The notes beneath the pieces were generated by a model, which ran no database searches, was not told the origin of the DNA, and saw only the letters and a program-made list of their open reading frames with translations. Made by a program: the position numbers and the translations under genes. A DNA stretch of 64,000 bases from REEB95 sp963810055 (GTDB taxonomy: Bacteria; Pseudomonadota; Alphaproteobacteria; ATCC43930; CGMCC-115725), in assembly GCA_963810055.1 (NCBI GenBank), contig CAWEME010000008.1:1-64000 (forward strand). The letters are read 5' to 3'. This document shows positions 1 to 10,728 of the stretch, piece by piece (the first letter of the stretch is position 1; every line of letters starts with the position of its first letter).

Positions 1-1
1 C

Positions 2-145
2 CCGGCGCGCAATCTCTTCGCCGCCGGCGAAGTCATGGCCGGCAATATACTCGGCAAGGGCTATTTGGCGGGGTTCGGCATGACGATTGGAGCGGTATTC
101 GGCCGCATCGCCGGACGGGAGGCCGCGCATCATGCACGCCAGTGA
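2..145 (+). CDS. tcuA: FAD-dependent tricarballylate dehydrogenase TcuA, C-terminal end (partial)
   Basis: Only the last 47 codons are in the window; the frame is open from the left edge and stops at 143-145. The peptide contains NLFAAGEVMAGNILGKGYL, the glycine-rich C-terminal segment of the fumarate-reductase-like flavoproteins of the TcuA family, where the isoalloxazine ring is held. TcuA oxidises tricarballylate (or a related tricarboxylate) to cis-aconitate. The next gene, tcuB, starts inside its last codons (14-base overlap), so the two are translationally coupled. The family call rests on a short tail plus this neighbour. Confidence 0.8.
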   Translation, partial: PARNLFAAGEVMAGNILGKGYLAGFGMTIGAVFGRIAGREAAHHARQ

Positions 146-1241
146 TGCCGTCGCCGAAGCGCGACGCGTTCTCGAGATCTGCAATGCCTGCCGCTACTGC
201 GAGGGGTATTGCGCGGTCTTTCCGGCGATGGAATTGCGCCGCGCGTTTTCCGTTGCCGAGATCGATTATCTCGCCAATCTCTGCCACGACTGCCGCGCCT
301 GTTATTACGCCTGCCAGTTTGCTCCGCCGCACGAATTCGGCGTCAATTTGCCCAAAACCTTCGCCCAGATCCGCGCCGAGACCTACGAAGAGTACGTCTG
401 GCCGCGGCCGTTGGCCCGGCTGTTCCGGCGCAACGGGCTCGTTCTCTCGTTGATCGCGGCGGCTGCAACAGCATCCGTTCTCGCCTTGACCATGGTATTG
501 CAGGCGCCGGAAACGCTCTATCGCCCGCACACGGGTCCCGGCGCGTTTTATGCCGTGATTCCCCACGCGGCGATGGCGCTCATCGGCGCCGCGACCTTCT
601 TCTATGCGCCGCTCGCGCTGGCGATGAGCTTCGCCGGGTTCTGGCGCGAGGCGGGCGCCACGAGCCGGCCTGCCGGACTGCGTGACGTTGTACGGGCGCT
701 GGGCGACGTCCTCACGTTGCGGAATCTCGGCGGGGGCGGCGAGGGCTGCAACGATCGCGACGAAGCATTCTCCCGGACGCGGCGGTGGCTGCATCACGCG
801 ATGTTCTATGGCTTTTTCGCCTGCTTCGCGGCGACCTGTATCGCGACTATCGACCGCTATTTGAGCTGGGTTGCGCCTTATCCGCTGCTCAGCGCGCCGG
901 TCATCCTGGGAACTGCCGGCGGTGCCGCGCTGCTCGTGGGCGCGGCCGGGTTCCTGTGGGTAAAATCGAGCGCAGATCCCGCGCCGTCCACGGATGAGCT
1001 GCACGGCGCCGGAACCGGCTTGCTGGTCCTGCTCGGATTGGCGTCCCTCACCGGGCTGGCGTTGCTCGCCTTGCGCGAGACCGGGGCCATGGGAATTCTT
1101 CTCGCCATCCACCTAGGCACCGTCCTTGCGCTGTTCATCGTGCTGCCTTACAGCAAGTTCGTGCATGGGATCTATCGCTTCGCGGCACTCATCCGCTATG
1201 CGATGGAACGATCGATGTCTGTCACTACGGAGCGGGAATAA
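132..1241 (+). CDS. tcuB: Tricarballylate/citrate utilisation protein TcuB (Fe-S and heme membrane protein)
   Basis: About 369 aa from the ATG at 132, chosen because it overlaps the tcuA stop and places the first cluster near the N-terminus. Two CxxCxxCxxxC ferredoxin motifs are visible: C17, C20, C23, C27 and C51, C54, C57, C61. Several hydrophobic membrane segments follow, from about residue 100 to the end. In Salmonella TcuB passes electrons from reduced TcuA flavin to the quinone pool, which regenerates TcuA. The intact motifs and the tcuA neighbour make the call firm. The real tricarboxylate substrate here is not shown by the sequence. Confidence 0.88.
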   Translation: MHASDAVAEARRVLEICNACRYCEGYCAVFPAMELRRAFSVAEIDYLANLCHDCRACYYACQFAPPHEFGVNLPKTFAQIRAETYEEYVWPRPLARLFRRNGLVLSLIAAAATASVLALTMVLQAPETLYRPHTGPGAFYAVIPHAAMALIGAATFFYAPLALAMSFAGFWREAGATSRPAGLRDVVRALGDVLTLRNLGGGGEGCNDRDEAFSRTRRWLHHAMFYGFFACFAATCIATIDRYLSWVAPYPLLSAPVILGTAGGAALLVGAAGFLWVKSSADPAPSTDELHGAGTGLLVLLGLASLTGLALLALRETGAMGILLAIHLGTVLALFIVLPYSKFVHGIYRFAALIRYAMERSMSVTTERE

Positions 1242-1254
1242 TCGGGAGAGATCA

Positions 1255-1731
1255 ATGACACTCAAGTTTCGCCGGGTCGTGACCGGCCATGTCGAAAACG
1301 GACGCGCCGTCGTCAAGATCGATGAGGTGGCGAAGAATATCACCGCGAGTCGACCCGGCGTATCGGCTTGCGTCATCTGGTCGACCGATACGAGCCCAGC
1401 GGATAATTCCGGCGATTTCGACGGATCGTTGAGGAAGCTCGGAACGACGATTAAGAACGGGTCGGTCTTCCGGATCATCGAATTCGCTCCGGGCGCCGCG
1501 CCGCGCAACCATCGGACGGATTCGATCGATTACGCGATCGTCCTGTCCGGCGAAATCGATATGCCGCTCGACGATACCGAGGTTCATCTCAAGGCGGGTG
1601 ACGTCCTGGTCCAGCGTGGTACGATCCACAACTGGATCAATCGGGGTACGCAACCCTGCGTCATCGCCTTCGTCCTGATCGACGCAAAACCGGTTACGGC
1701 CGGCGGCAAGACGCTCAACGCGGCCGGCTGA
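1255..1731 (+). CDS. Cupin-domain protein
   Basis: 158 aa, starting 13 bases after tcuB with a GGGAGAG ribosome site upstream, so it is likely in the same operon. The C-terminal half is a single cupin barrel: PRNHRTDSIDYAIVLSGEI carries a histidine and an acidic residue of cupin motif 1, and GDVLVQRGTIHNWINRG is motif 2 with its histidine. The N-terminal 60 residues are less typical. Similar small cupins accompany catabolic operons as metal-binding isomerases or sensors. The substrate is unknown and I do not assign a reaction. Confidence 0.75.
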   Translation: MTLKFRRVVTGHVENGRAVVKIDEVAKNITASRPGVSACVIWSTDTSPADNSGDFDGSLRKLGTTIKNGSVFRIIEFAPGAAPRNHRTDSIDYAIVLSGEIDMPLDDTEVHLKAGDVLVQRGTIHNWINRGTQPCVIAFVLIDAKPVTAGGKTLNAAG

Positions 1732-1735
1732 CGGC

Positions 1736-3272
1736 CTATTCCGAGAGAAACACGAGCATGACCGCGGCAATCGTCGAAACCACGATCGCCAAGAATTGCC
1801 ATTTCAGGCAATTACGGAAGATTTCGCCGTCTTTCCCCTTCACATTCGCCAGCGACTGAGCGTAAGCGATCTGCGTCGGCTTCAGGGGATTGGGCGGCGC
1901 CTCCGACATGACGGTCACGATGCCGACGAGCACCGCAAGCGGAATTCCGAGCTGTGGCGCGATGGGAACTTGCATGGCGCAGAGAAGAAAATCGGCCGGC
2001 AGGCCTTGCCCAAAAGCCATGCCGCCCAGGGTCTCCATGAGCGGAGAGAGCCAAGCGTAGACGGACTTGCCGCCGTTGGAAAGAACCCGGCCGAGGAGTT
2101 GGATTTGGCCGGTGTCAACCAGCAGATAGACCAAGGCGCTGCCGACGGCGAGCGTCGACAGGCTGGTGCGGGCTCGCAAGGTGCAGGCATAGAAGTCCTT
2201 CGCCACGTTGGTTTTCTTGATTCGGAAGAGATAGCAGGCCGCCGCCGTGAGGAAGACGAAGAATCCGGCGGAGGTGAAGATATTGATCGAAATGGCGTGA
2301 TATCCCCAAGCCCCAACCTTGAAACTGAGGTGTTCGACTACCTCTCTGACGAAGGGGATCTTGGTCAAGAGCACGATGACGACGCCGAGAAGAAGCGGCG
2401 CGTAAGCTCTGAAATAGGTCGTGCCGGAATAAGTCGGCGGCTCCACGGCCGGTTTTGCGGCAGCGGAAACGCCGACGGGCACAAAGATTCTTGGCGATGC
2501 GTCCATAGACATAAAGCACCCCCAGCGAAATCGTCGCCCCCGCGACCAGAATCAGAGATGCCGTATTCGGGCCAGACTTGAGTGAACAGGAGGAGAGCGC
2601 GGTATTGCTCAGGCCCAGGCTCCAGAACAGGAACTGCGTTCGCGTGGTGAAGAAGCGAAATCCGAGCAGCTTCAAGAATCCCAACAGCGAGACGAAGACG
2701 AGCGGGATCGCCACCCATCCGGCGGCGCGGACGATGTCGGGGATTGGCACATGCGTCGCCACATTCGAGATGTTGGGTACGATGAGCAGACTGACGAAAG
2801 GCTGGGGCCAAGCGAAATAAACGAGGAAGCTCGTGATCGCCTCGACGCTGTCGAAGCCCAGCGCCACGAGGCCGGGAATGGCCACGGGATAGACTGCGAA
2901 ACCATTGAACGCGCCGATGAAGCCGCCGATGACAACGACGAGAGAGAGCGCCTGGGCTTGCTTATCGTGCGCCGGGAGGATTGATCCGACCAATTCGAGC
3001 AGCACTGCCAGCAATCCCGTGCTGCGATAGGCCTGTCCAAAGATCTGTCCCGTATAGAGAACGAGGAAGCCGGACCATATCGTCACGATGCCCCAAAGCG
3101 ATGCCTCGATAACTTTCAACGGTGGCTGTTGGTAGTAAGCGAGCACCACCACGAGTTCGAGTATCCAGGCGTAAAAGCTCGCTTTGAACGCAGTCAGCCT
3201 AAAAACCAGAAAGCCTATAAACAGCGCCGTAATCGGCAGTAGCGCGATGATGACATCGATTGTCGTCTTCAT
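1736..3272 (-). CDS. L-lactate permease (LctP) family transporter, frameshifted
   Basis: Two reading frames together give about 510 residues of a polytopic membrane protein: the N-terminal part (3272 to about 2500) and the C-terminal part (about 2512 to 1736). The frame shifts by one base near 2440-2510. Many hydrophobic helices are visible, with the APPNPLKP / GKDGEIFRNCLKW segment near the end that resembles the LctP/LldP family (usual length about 550 aa). A proton symporter for lactate, glycolate or a related acid is the likely role. It runs opposite to the tcu genes and is followed upstream by malic enzyme. Both halves are well conserved, so a sequencing indel is as likely as a true mutation. 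Confidence 0.7.
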
Positions 3273-3290
3273 TAGTGACCTCCCATGCCC

Positions 3291-5012
3291 TCAGTGCGCC
3301 GGCTGCACGTGCCGGTAGGGGCGATAGACCGGGTTCCAGATCTTTGCGCGAAGGCGGAGTTCAAGCGTGACTTCATCGCAGGGTGCCGCGAGCCCCTCGG
3401 TCTGAGCCTGCTTGGCGACGGCGCGTGCCACGCCGAGCGAGATCGCGCGCAAATCCCCAAGGGGCGGCAGTAGATTGGCGCGCGGATCGCGGCGCGCCGG
3501 CGAGACGGCGGCAAGGGAGTAGGCCGCGGCCATGAACATGCCGTCACTGATATGACGCGCCTGCACGGCGAGCGCGCCTAAGCCAATGCCCGGATAGACA
3601 TAGGCGTTGTTGGTCTGGTCGATGCGGAACGGCTTACCTTCGCGCATCACCGGCGGGAACGGACTGCCGGTGCCAATCACGGCGCGGCCATCGGTCCAGG
3701 CGAGGAGATCGAGCGGCGTCGCCTCGCTCAGCAGCGTCGGGTTCGACAGCGGGAAGATCACCGGCCGCTTGGCATGGACCGCCATGGCGGTGACGATATC
3801 ACGGGTGAAAGTGCCCGACTGTCCCGAGCAGCCGATCAGCACGGTAGGGCGGGCATTGTCGACAACCTCGGCAAGACCGATGCGCTTCGCGTTCGGAAGC
3901 TTCCAATTCGCGAGTTCCGCCGGCTTCCGCAAAAAATGCCGTTGGAAAGGCCGGATGTTATTCATGCCTTCGACCAGCAAGCCTTCCTGATCGACCAGGA
4001 AGAAGCGCTTGCGTGCCTCGGCCTCGGACAAGCCGTCTTCCACCATCGCTCGCAGCATGAGATCGCTGATGCCCGAACCGGCCGAGCCCGCGCCGAACAC
4101 GGCGACGCGCTGCTGCGACAGGGGCACGCCGGTGACGTTGATGGCCGAGAGCAGCGTGCCGACCGCGACCGCGGCAGTGCCTTGGATGTCATCGTTGAAG
4201 GTGCACAGACGGCCACGATAGCGGGCCAGCAGGCTGTTGGCATTGGCTGTCGCGAAATCCTCCCAATGGAGCAAAACATGCGGCCAGCGTTCCGCCACGG
4301 CCACAATGAACTCTTCGACGAACGCGTCATACTCGGCGCCGCGTACCCGGCCGTGGCGCCAGCCGACATAGATCGGGTCGGCGAGCCGTTCGGAATTGTC
4401 GGTGCCGACATCGAGCAACACGGGCAATGTCCTGGCCGGGTGGAGCCCGGCACAGGCGGTGTAGAGCGACAGCTTGCCGATCGATATGCCCATGCCGCCG
4501 GCGCCCTGATCGCCCAGGCCGAGGATGCGTTCGCCGTCGGTGACGACGATGGTTTCGATACTGTCGAATTGCGGACGCGCCAGGATGCGGCGGATGCGAT
4601 CCTTGTAGGGAATACTGAGGAACAGGCCGCGCGGCTTGTGAAAGATGCGGCTGAATTGCTGGCAGCCGCGCCCCACCGTCGGCGTGTAGACGATGGGCAT
4701 CATATCCTCGAGATTGGCCAAGAGCAGGGCGTAGAACAGGGTCTCGTTGGCATCCTGCAGGCCGCGCAGGAAGATGTAGCGGTCGAGATCGTCCTGGATC
4801 GCGCGGTATTCCGCCAGGCGCCTTGCGACCTGCTCCTCGAGCGTGGCGACGGTGGGCGGCAGCAGCCCATACAGGCCGAAGGCGTCGCGCTCGGCCTCGG
4901 TAAAGGCCGTACCTTTGTTAAGCAGCGGCGTATTCAACAGATCGTAACCGGAACAGGAAACCTCTATGGTTTCCTCTTCCGGCGTCGCTTGGCTTTTCAC
5001 TTTCGGGGTCAT
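3291..5012 (-). CDS. maeA: NAD-dependent malic enzyme (malate to pyruvate, oxidative decarboxylation)
   Basis: 573 aa, the length of the SfcA/MaeA-type enzyme rather than the 760-aa phosphotransacetylase-fused form common in rhizobia. Visible motifs are the N-terminal YTPTVGRGCQQFS segment, VVVTDGERILGLGDQGAGG (malate/metal site), FNDDIQGTAAV (metal-binding aspartates), the Rossmann motif VAVFGAGSAGSG near residue 300, and FPLSNPT near 420. It starts 18 bases upstream of the lactate-permease-type gene on the same strand, and the two may be one unit. Together with tcuAB it links C4/C6 acid oxidation to pyruvate. Confidence 0.93.
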   Translation of the reverse strand: MTPKVKSQATPEEETIEVSCSGYDLLNTPLLNKGTAFTEAERDAFGLYGLLPPTVATLEEQVARRLAEYRAIQDDLDRYIFLRGLQDANETLFYALLLANLEDMMPIVYTPTVGRGCQQFSRIFHKPRGLFLSIPYKDRIRRILARPQFDSIETIVVTDGERILGLGDQGAGGMGISIGKLSLYTACAGLHPARTLPVLLDVGTDNSERLADPIYVGWRHGRVRGAEYDAFVEEFIVAVAERWPHVLLHWEDFATANANSLLARYRGRLCTFNDDIQGTAAVAVGTLLSAINVTGVPLSQQRVAVFGAGSAGSGISDLMLRAMVEDGLSEAEARKRFFLVDQEGLLVEGMNNIRPFQRHFLRKPAELANWKLPNAKRIGLAEVVDNARPTVLIGCSGQSGTFTRDIVTAMAVHAKRPVIFPLSNPTLLSEATPLDLLAWTDGRAVIGTGSPFPPVMREGKPFRIDQTNNAYVYPGIGLGALAVQARHISDGMFMAAAYSLAAVSPARRDPRANLLPPLGDLRAISLGVARAVAKQAQTEGLAAPCDEVTLELRLRAKIWNPVYRPYRHVQPAH

Positions 5013-5164
5013 GGGGCGTCGGGTTGGCCGCTCAGTTGCCGCTTCAGATTAAGCGTTTTTCGACCCGCCAAAGATGACCGGTCGAGCCGCCCATGTCCAT
5101 CGCAGGGTTGCCCCGCGTGCCGATATATTGTTCACTCAATCATCCAGGAAGCAAAGGGTCTGCG

Positions 5165-6817
5165 ATGACGGAATCCTCCGGCGAGCGGCGCGGGCTGAAG
5201 AAGGCGGCAGTTAAGGCGGCGCGCCTCGATTTCCAGACGCATCTGGCCCAGCTCGAAGCCCAGGGCTGCTGATTCGCATCGACCGGCCGATCAATAAGGA
5301 TACGGAATTGCATCCGCTGGTGCGCTGCCAGTTTCTGGGCGGCATTCCGGAAGACGAGCGCCGCGCCTTTCTGTTCACGAATGTCGTCGACTGCAGCGGA
5401 CGCCGCTACGACATTCCGGTGGTGGTCGGAGCGCTCGCCGCTTCGCGCGAAAATTTATGCCATGGGCATGGGCTGCGCCGGTCGAAGAGATCGGCGCTGC
5501 TTGGACGCGACGCGATCGCCAATCCGATTGCTCCGGTCGTGGTGAATTCGCCGCCGTGCCAGGAAGTGGTCATGACCAGGCGACGAGTTGCGCCGGCCCG
5601 GCGGCGGTCTGGCGAGCCTGCCGGTGCCGATTTCCACGCCCGGCTTCGACTCCGCGCCTTATCTCACCGCCACGCTGTGCATCACGCGCGATCCCGAGAC
5701 CGGCATTCGCAACATGGGAACCTATCGCGGCGCGCTGAAAGCGACCGACCGGCTGGGCGTGCGCATGTCCTCGCGCATCGGCGGCGCCGGCGGCTACCTG
5801 CACTGGCTGAAATATCGCGAGCGGCGAGAGCCGATGCCCTGCGCGATCGTCATCGGCTGCGCGCCGGTCGTCGATCTACACGGGGCCGCAGAAATTCGCC
5901 ACGATCGTGGATGAAATGACCGTCGCCGGCGGGGCTTGGCGGGCGAGCCGATTCGCACGGCCAAGTGCGTCACGATCGATCTGGAAGTTCCGGCCGATTC
6001 CGAAATCGTCATCGAAGGGCTGATCGATTCCGAACTGCTCGAGCCGGAAGGGCCGTTTGGCGAAAGCAACGGCTACGTCGCGCTCGAAGACTACAACATG
6101 ATCATGCAGGTGACGGCGATCACGCACCGGCGCAAGCCGGTTTTCGCGTCGATCATCAGCCAGGTCACGCCCAGCGAATCGAGCGTCATCAAGAAAGTGG
6201 CGTACGAGCCGGTGTTTCTTGCCCATCTGCGCGATCAGATTGTCGATCAAGGGAATTCGCCGCGTGGTGATGCACGAGCCGCTGAGCAATCGTTCGCCCG
6301 GTGATTTTCCTGCAATTCGCCAACGGCGCGCCGCGCACAGAGGTATGGCGCGGCCTGCAGGGCGCGGCGCGCAGCAAGCCGACTGCGGAAAGATCGTGAT
6401 CGCCGTCAGCGAAGATATCGACCCGACGAACACGGACGCCGTGTTGTGGTCGCTCGCCTATCGCTCCAATCCGGCCGAGGACGTGCACATCGAGCCTTAC
6501 CGTCGCGGGGCCACGCGCCGAAATCCGGCGCGCAGGCCTTGGACTCGACGATGCTGATCGACGCGACGCTAGAAGCATCCCATGCCGCCGCTGGCGCTTG
6601 CCGGCGCGAACCATTCATGAGAAGCGCGCGCGACATCTGGAAAGAACTGGGCCTGCCGGCGCTCACCGTTCGTCCGCCCTGGCACGGCTATTCGCTGGGC
6701 GATTGGAACGAGAGCTGGGATGTTTTCGCGCGAAACGCGGCGGCCGGCGAGTGGGAGAAGAACGGCGCCAATACCTTCGCCGCCGGCGCGGCGGCCTCAA
6801 GCCGGAAACTCCGGTGA
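5165..6817 (+). pseudogene. UbiD-family decarboxylase, frame broken by many single-base indels
   Basis: A UbiD-type protein can be followed from the ATG at 5165 to the TGA at 6815, but only by switching frame repeatedly. Recognisable pieces in order are LIRIDRPINKDTELHPLVR, PVPISTPGFDSAPYLTA, GTYRGALKATDRLGVRM, LEPEGPFGESNGYVALEDYN, and NASL-like SLGDWNESWDVF at the end. They match, block by block, the intact UbiD at 11244-12902. Clear extra bases include A at 5578 and G at 5873. UbiD enzymes use prenylated FMN for reversible (de)carboxylation of aromatic or unsaturated acids. Conservation is good between the indels, so this may be an intact gene in poor sequence. Confidence 0.75.
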
Positions 6818-6929
6818 GCGCCGCAGAAAGACCGTGCAGAAATCCGAGGATTGATCGGGGCACTAAAACCCGTAGCATGCCACAATGGATCATTCCAATC
6901 ACAAACAAGATCATCAACGGGGAAACGCC

Positions 6930-8264
6930 ATGGCCGCTAACGCATCGCAAAGAACGCCGGGAAGATATTCGACGTTGGCATCAACGATACTTTGCCGCCC
7001 GGCCAGCTTCTCGTCCTGGGCCTGCAAAACGTCTTCGGAATGACCGGCATGTTCGTGTTTCCCGGCTGCTCGGCCGCTCTTTCAATTTGCCGCCGGAGCA
7101 GATCGCCTATCTCTACGGCATGACCTTCGCCGTTTGCGGCATCATCACCATCCTGCAATCGGTGTTGCTGCTGCGCCTGCCGATCATCCAGGGGCCTTAT
7201 GCCGGCAGCTTCGCCGCCTGCTCGCGGTCGGCCATCTCAGGCGGCGGACTCGGCGCGGCGTACGGCTCTTTCTTCGTCGCGTCGCTGATCTGGTGCGCGC
7301 TGACTGTGCCGGTGCGGGCTTCAGCTTCATCGGACTGTTCGCGCGCTTTCTGCGCGCGCCGATCATCTCGGGCATGATCGTCATGCTCGTCATCATCCAA
7401 GTCCCAATGTAGCGCTGCCAAACTGGATCGGCGCGGCCGGCACAGCCCCGGCTTCCCGCTGGTAAAATTTTGGCGCCGGAGCGGTCGCCGTCGCGGTGCT
7501 GATCGCCGTCACGCTGTGGGGCGGCCGCGTTGCGCCGCGCCGCGATCTTGATCGGGCTGGCCGCCGGCACCGTCTGCTATGCGATCTTCCGGCCGTGTCG
7601 CTTGCCGCGGTCGCCAACGCGCCGCTGCTGGTCACGCCGCAATGGTTTCCCTTCGGCTTCGGCGGTGCAGGCCGATTTGGTCGTCGTCTTTCTGTTGGTG
7701 CTGATGCCGCCGGGCATGGGCTCGATGGCGCATGTATCAGATGGTGGCTGACTGGGGCGAGCGAGAACGTCACCGTCCGCAGCGCATGTCGCAGGGCATC
7801 TTCGCCATCGGCTTGGGGCGCGTGCTGGCCGGGCATGGTCGGGGGCTTCAGCACCATCGCCTATCCCGACAATATTGGCATGCTGCGCACGACGCGCGTT
7901 GGCTCGCGCTACGCCACGCTGGCGGCGGGCGTGCTGCTGATCGTGCTGGGCGGCTTCGTCAAGTTCGACATGCTGCTGGTGGTGGTGCCGCAGCCGGTGT
8001 CTGTCGGCGGCGGCGACGCTGCTGTTCGGCATCGTCTTCATGCACGGCGTGCACATGCTGGCCAAGGTCGAATGGGATGATCGCAAGTTCATCGTGGCCG
8101 GGCTGGCCATGCTGGTGGCGCTCGGCGGGCATGTTCGTCGCGCCCGAGGTGCTGCGAGCCATGCCGCTCTTGGTGAAGCTGCTCATCAACAGCCGGTGAT
8201 TTCCGGCGGCCTCACGCTGGTGATCCTGCACTCGCTGCTCTGCGGCGTGCCGGCGGAAAAATAG
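6930..8264 (+). pseudogene. Nucleobase:cation symporter-2 (xanthine/uracil permease) family, frame broken by indels
   Basis: From the ATG at 6930 (GGGGAA ribosome site) to the TAG at 8262, pieces of an NCS2 transporter appear in shifting frames. They are QLLVLGLQNVFGMTGMFVFP, EQIAYLYGMTFAVCGI, LPIIQGPYAGSFAA, FPFGFG, LLVLMPPGMGSMA, GGFSTIAYPDNIGM, ATLAAGVLLIVLGGFVKFD, and HGVHMLAK near the end. Missing bases are inferred near 6960 and 7066. NCS2 proteins import purines or pyrimidines with a proton or sodium ion. With the adjacent molybdenum hydroxylase it could feed a purine or heteroaromatic oxidation route; this is inference. The same caution about sequence quality applies. Confidence 0.7.
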
Positions 8265-8295
8265 CGGCATAAATCATGGAGGATAGCGGCCGGTA

Positions 8296-10689
8296 ATGGC
8301 GGAAGGAGACGCGGCGAAGTTTCACGCCATCGGCCAGCCGATTCGGCGCAAGGAGGATCGGCGGCTGCTCACCGGCGAGGGCCGGTTCACCGACGATTTC
8401 ACAGCGCGCCGGCCAGGCCTATGCCGTGATGGTGCGCTCGCCCCATCCGCATGCGCGGATCCGCGGCGATCGACACGGCGCCGCGCGCGCGATGCCGGGC
8501 GTGCTCGGCGTCTTCGACCGGCGCCGATCTCGTCGCCGACGGGCTCGGGCCCATTCCGCACGAGCCGGTGCCCGCGACCAAATACGACATGAAGCTCACG
8601 GCGCCGGGCGGCGGCAAGGTGTTCATCGGTCCGCATGCGCTTCTGCCGGCCGACAAGGCGCGCCATGTCGGCGAGGCGGTGGCGATGGTCGTGGCCGAGA
8701 CCGAGGCCCAGGCGCTCGACGCGGCCGAGGCGGTCGAGGTCGATTACGAGGAGCTGCCCTTCGTCGCTCGATGCCGCAGCGGCGCTCGCGCCGGGCGCGC
8801 CGGCCGTATGGGACGAGATGCCGGACAATCGTCCTGGTCGAGACGCTGGTTCGGCGACGAGGCGGCGACCGACGCGGCCTTCGCCGGCGCGCGACCATGT
8901 CGTCACGCATCGATTCCACGTCGGCCGCGTGACCGCGCGTGCGCGCTCGAGCCGCGCGCGGCGCTGGCCGACATCGACGCCGCGACCGGGCGCTAGACGC
9001 TCTATGCCGGCACCGGCGGCGCGGTGCGGCAGAAGCGCGAACTCGCGCAGGTGCTCGGCATCGCGCCCGACGAACCTGCGCGTCGTCTCCGCCGATGTCG
9101 GCGGCAATTTCGGCTCGCAAGCAACCGGCCCTATGTCGAGTTCGGCGCTGGTGTTGTGGGCGGCGCGGAAGCTCGGCCGGCCGGTCAAGTTCACGCGCGA
9201 CGCGCTCCGAGGCGTTCCTGAGCGACTATCAGGGCCGCGATCTCGTCACCAAGGTCGCGCTCGCGCTCGACGCAGGACGGGCGATTCCTCGCGCATGCGC
9301 GCCGACAATATCAGCAATGTCGGCGCGCGCTGCGTCTCGCTCTCGCCGCTCGGCAAAGGCTCGGCGCTCATCACCGGCTCCTACGACATTCCGGCGGCGC
9401 GCTCTGCGCTCGCGCGCCGTCTTCACCAACACCATGCCGACGCAGGCCTATCGCAGCTCGGGCCGGCCCGAGGTCAATTTCGCGATCGAGCGGCTGGTCG
9501 ACAAGCGCGGCGGACGCGCTCGGCATCGACCGCGTCGCGCTGCGCCGCACGAATCTGGTCGCGCCCGAGGCGATGCCCTACACCAACGCCGTCGGCGCGC
9601 GCTACGACAGCGGCACTTACGAGAGCCAACATGGATCTGGCGCTGCGCATCGCCGAATGGGACGGGTTCGAGGCGCGCCGCGCGGAGCGCGAAGCGCGCG
9701 GCAAGCTCTTGGGCCTCGGCCTCGCCAATTACGTCGAATCCTCGATCGGCTCGCCGCGCGAGCGCGCCGAGATCACGGTCGCTGCCGGAGGGCACGCATC
9801 GAAGTGGTCATCGGCACGCAGCCGAGCGGCCAGGGCCACGAGACGAGCTTCGCGCAGGTCGTCGCCGATCTGCTCGTCGGTGCCGGTCGAGCAGGTGGAG
9901 ATCGTCATCGGCGACACCGACATCGTCAGCGTCGGCGGCGGCTCGCATTCCGGCCGCTCGATGCGCCACGCCGCGACCGTCATCGCGATGGCAGCCGAGG
10001 AGCTGATCGAGCAAGGGCAAGGCGCATCGCGGCGCTCGTGCTCGACGCGCCGCTGGAGCGAGATCGTCTTCGCCGACGGGCGCTTCGCCGCGCCCGCCAG
10101 CAACCGCAGCTTCGATTTTCTCGAACTGGCGCGCGAGGCGGCGCGGCTGACGCTTCCGGAGGATCTGGCGGGCGGCCTCGCCGTCGCCGCGGACAACGAA
10201 ATGCACGATCCGGTCTTCCCCAACGGCTGCCGCGGTGTGCGAGGTCGAGATCGATCCCGAGACCGGCGGGCTCGACGCTCGCCCGCTACGCCGCGGTCGA
10301 CGATGTCGGGCGCTGCATCAATCCGCTGATCGTCCACGGCCAGACGCATGGCGCGCATCGCGCAAGGGCGTGGGCGAGGCGATGTGGGAGCATTGCTATG
10401 CTCGACCCGCGCTCGGGCCAGCCGCTCGCCGGCTCGTTCATGGATTACGGCATGCCGCGCGCCGACGATCTGCCGTCCTTCCGCACCGAGATCGTCGAAG
10501 TGCTGTCGCCGACCAATCCGCTCGGCATCAAGGCGGGCGGCGAGGGCGGCACCACGCCGGCGCTCGGCGGTCATCATCAGCGCCGTCCTCGACGCGCTGC
10601 GGCCGCTGGGCGTGCGCGACATCAAGCTGCCGGCCACGCCCTTCGCGGTGTGGCAGGCGATCCAAGCCGCCAAATCCGCTAGGCCGTGA
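8296..10689 (+). pseudogene. Molybdopterin-binding large subunit (xanthine dehydrogenase / CoxL family), frame broken by indels
   Basis: About 790 codons from the ATG at 8296 to the TGA at 10687. Family blocks are visible in alternating frames: GQPIRRKEDRRLLTGEGRF at the N-terminus, ADVGGNFG, GSALITGSYDIP, LGLGLANYVESSIGSPRERA, PSGQGHETSFAQVVADLL (Mo-cofactor region), VGGGSHSGRSMRHAA, and the C-terminal IKAGGEGGTTPALGG with the catalytic glutamate region. Extra bases are clear at 8766 and 8830, and an in-frame TAG occurs near 8996. The usual small FAD and Fe-S subunits are absent here; a complete set lies at 19.2-23 kb. The enzyme would hydroxylate a carbon of an aromatic or heterocyclic substrate. 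Confidence 0.75.
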
Positions 10690-10728
10690 TTCCGGTAAAT
10701 CAGCTAACCCCTTGTGCTATAAAGGTTC

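Noticed and set aside
3774..5168. 464-codon plus-strand frame opposite malic enzyme
   Set aside because: A shadow of the GC-rich malic enzyme gene; composition shows no natural protein pattern.
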